Source: Rhynochetos jubatus
Lineage: Eukaryota > Chordata > Aves > Eurypygiformes > Rhynochetidae
Assembly (NCBI GenBank): GCA_027574665.1
Contig: CM050654.1
Coordinates: forward strand, 36,723,722 to 36,787,721
Length of the DNA stretch: 64,000 nucleotides
Direction: 5' to 3'
Every line of letters begins with the position of its first letter. The first letter of the stretch is position 1. A program made the position numbers and the translations under genes. Below are positions 61,463 through 64,000 of this stretch, in pieces. Under the pieces are notes generated by a model that did not search any database, was not told the DNA's origin, and saw only the letters and a program-made list of their open reading frames with translations.

Positions 61463-63379
61463 AGGGATCTGGGCTTGTGCTTCGGTTCGGTGGCCTTCAC
61501 ACAGTCTACGTCCCCCTGCATGCTCTAGCACCTTCTGGCCAAAGCCCCACAGGCTCTCCAAAGGGCCCGGCCATGGTTCACGCTGGGGCTGGGGGCTGTG
61601 GACTGTGCAGGACACTGGCCAAGGGACAGCAACTGCTGCAGAGCTGTTGCAGTGCCGTAATGCCCTTCAGGGAATGAGTGCAGCTGCCTGACTCTGTAGA
61701 ACAAAATAAAACAGAGGGAAAGGCTCATGAGGCTGCCGTTAGACAGTGGCTGCTGGTGGCTGCCAGCGTGCACATGAATCCCGTGTCTGCTCGTCATCTA
61801 GCATGGTGATTCAAATGTCACGATGTAATTGCATGTATTTGATAATTTGGGATTGAATTAAGCTGTGAAATTGAACCGAGGAGCAGGTGGCCCTGCAGGG
61901 TCCATGAGGCTGAGAATGCAGCGTAAGGCAGAGAGAAGGAATTGGTTGTTTAGACAGATACTGAGATTATTACTGTTTGTAAGACCCTGGATATCCTGCT
62001 GGGGGGGATGCCCAGCCTCCTGGAAGCACTGAAGGGCAGTTGCTGCCTTTCAAAGAGAGTCATGGCGTGGAAGAAGGATTACTCCCAATCCTTGCCTATT
62101 TAGGATTTCTAAACTTTATGCTGAAGTAGCTGGTGCTGAGCCCTGCCGAAGACGGGAGAAAGGTCTTGGTCCCGTGCAGGAAGGTACTTCCTATACCCCC
62201 AGCTAGGGCATCCCTTCAGAACCCATACGTGATTGTGAGTAAAAGCGTGTGCGGGGAAGGGTTTGCCAAATGCCCTGGTAATCTCTCTGGGCAGTTAATG
62301 ACCAGGTAATGCAAGAGTTTGCATTTTGTCATCCTTTGCTTCAACACTATTGATTTCCATGTCTGCTGCCAGGTGTTTCCTACTTTGGTATCGCAACATG
62401 CAACCCTTTTTATTATTTTTGTTGAGATCTGTCTTCTGTGGTATTTTCTCTCTGCCATTCCAAGACTGTAACACACACCGGTGAAACAGCAGCAACTGAA
62501 GTAAGACACCACAGAAAACAGATTACCGAGGCGTATTGAACTGTTGCGTGCCCGCGTCATTCTCTGCGTATCGTTGTGCCTAAACGCTGCGAACAGTTGG
62601 GCTTTTGTATGAAGTAAGTAAAATCAAACGACATTTTTCCTGCAGAAATATGTTGAAGCCTTGGGGCGCTTTCCTGTTAGGAGGGCTGGATCCCAGCTGA
62701 ACCCCTCTCCTCTACAACAACCCTGCCAGAAGTGTCACCCAACACTTGAACTGCTGGTGCCACAGTCAAGAACAAGGACTGTAATTTTCTTTGCTCTGGA
62801 AGCAGAGTAGTGTAAAAATTCCTACAAGACAACGTAGCTAGACTTGTAAATTAGCTTGTGCTTGTATTCGTACATGTCAAAGAAGAGCCTAATTACGTCG
62901 TTTTCTTTGCCTAAGTGCGCTTACATTCATGGCCAGTTTCATCAGGGAACGAAGAAAATATTATCTTGGGGAAAAAAAGATCGGTTGAGCACTTCCAGTT
63001 CGGATTAGTCCTGATAAGTATGAAGTTGTCATTAGAGACCAGGCCATTTGCTGCTAACATGGCGTAGCAGGTTTCTTGAAAGACTTGTTTTTTCCAAATA
63101 CGTAACTTGCACTTGAGAACGGAAGGAGAAATGTAGTTTAAATATCATTTGGGGGCTTGTTTGCAATTAGGAGGTAGTAATGTGGGGAAAAAAAATGATC
63201 TAACTCAGGACCTTTTGAAAGATGGATCAGGATACCTGATATATTAATGTGCCTCGGGACAGGTTACGTTTCTGTCTGGTTTAAAATGTAATTTAAATGA
63301 ATTAACTTCCACATCTTATGGCTGCGACATGCGCCTGTCCTGGACAGGAGCTTGATTTATATTATCTTTATGAAGATGT
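61463..63379 (+). other. Intergenic sequence
   Basis: No exon, RNA gene or repeat copy recognised. Composition changes from GC-richer (to about 62.1 kb) to AT-rich. Confidence 0.6.
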
Positions 63380-63720
63380 ATCTGTGCGCCTACTATTACG
63401 CGCCATCAATATGCATGTGTTACTTGATTCCCGGCGCCACGACCTGACAGGTGACTCGGTTACTGTCATTTAACTGCTGACATGGCTTGTGCCATGGCCG
63501 CGCCGTTAAGCTGTTGTGATGTGACGCGACCTGACTCGTAACGCTTACGACGGGGTCATGCCTCCTGCTTCTGTCAGACGTGGAAGGTAAAGCTGAGTGT
63601 AATTCCTCCTGGTCTTGCTGTAACGGCGGAGACGGGCATGTCGCGGGTGGTGGCAGTCCCACCTGCCCGGTGTGGCTGTGTGGATGGGGACGGGATGTGT
63701 TCGGAGGGTGTTACTGGCTG
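63380..63720. promoter_or_regulatory. CpG-dense patch, possible CpG island
   Basis: About 22 CpG in the 300 bp from 63421 to 63720, plus a few just upstream, flanked by CpG-poor sequence. It lies about 4.6 kb past the THSD7B stop. No coding exon is evident in it. It could be a promoter or regulatory island for a transcript starting here, or an unmethylated enhancer. HNMT is the next gene in mammals; I see none of its exons here. Confidence 0.4.
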
Positions 63721-64000
63721 TGAGGTTGCCCTAAAGAAATCTGTCTGACCCCTTAGGAGAACTAGGACTAGAACCACGAGTGTGAAAAACCAAGGAATTC
63801 ATCTGACCTACCATGGAGTTGCGCACAGGCACGTCTTGTTCCTTCCCCGTAGAGAGAAAGGACAGGAGTGTGTCGCTGTGAAGTGTGATAGCACGGGACC
63901 CCACTGTCCCTTGAAACGGGTTATTATTTGGCCACGCTTTGTGGTTTGGTTACGTTTACACGTGGGGAGAAAAGAGTAGATTTGAATGAATAATTTTAAT
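63721..64000 (+). other. Intergenic sequence, window end
   Basis: Nothing recognised. Confidence 0.5.

Noticed and set aside
60936..61691. Frames of 118-148 codons over and after the CR1 copy
   Set aside because: They translate the noncoding 3' region of CR1 and the adjoining GC-rich DNA; none shows reverse transcriptase or endonuclease motifs.

Overview
The window is nuclear DNA of a bird. Three things point there: spliced exons of a vertebrate membrane protein gene, CR1 LINE 3' ends in the avian style, and a long terminal repeat of a type I know from neoavian genomes. Base composition is AT-rich, as expected for intronic and intergenic avian sequence, with a few GC- and CpG-rich patches. 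No bacterial-style operon, CRISPR array, rRNA or convincing tRNA was seen.

The only gene I can support is the 3' half of THSD7B (thrombospondin type 1 domain containing 7B) on the + strand. Thirteen coding exons lie between 24148 and 58784. Their splice phases agree at every junction, and their lengths sum to 1686 nt, which is 561 codons plus TAA. They encode about seven alternating thrombospondin type 1 (TSR) modules, a short cysteine-rich stretch, a linker, one transmembrane helix and a short cytosolic tail ending in a conserved acidic motif. The paralogue THSD7A was excluded because the linker and tail match what I recall of THSD7B. The 3' UTR runs from 58785 to about 59850, with an AATAAA at 59828.

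Layout: 1-24147 is one long intron without a recognisable exon. It holds CpG-rich patches near 6 kb and 19.6-20.3 kb, a 56-nt-arm inverted repeat at 17723-17847, a CR1 3' end at 20393-20602 and a probable solo LTR at 21239-22366. Exons 1-2 lie close together (24.1-25.2 kb). A 10.5 kb intron with a CR1 fragment follows, then GC-rich exons 3-5 (35.6-37.9 kb), exon 6 (44.3 kb), a cluster of exons 7-10 (49.6-51.6 kb), exon 11 (53.1-53.3 kb), the transmembrane exon 12 (56.9 kb) and the last exon 13 (58.7 kb). From about 59.9 kb the sequence is intergenic, with another CR1 (60855-61383) and a CpG-dense patch at 63.4-63.7 kb.

No new multi-gene system was found. The points most worth checking are the inverted repeat at 17.7 kb, two intronic or downstream CpG-dense patches (one containing a 97-codon ORF in strong Kozak context), a predicted route to a transmembrane-less THSD7B isoform through exon 11, and a strong quadruplex motif inside the LTR.
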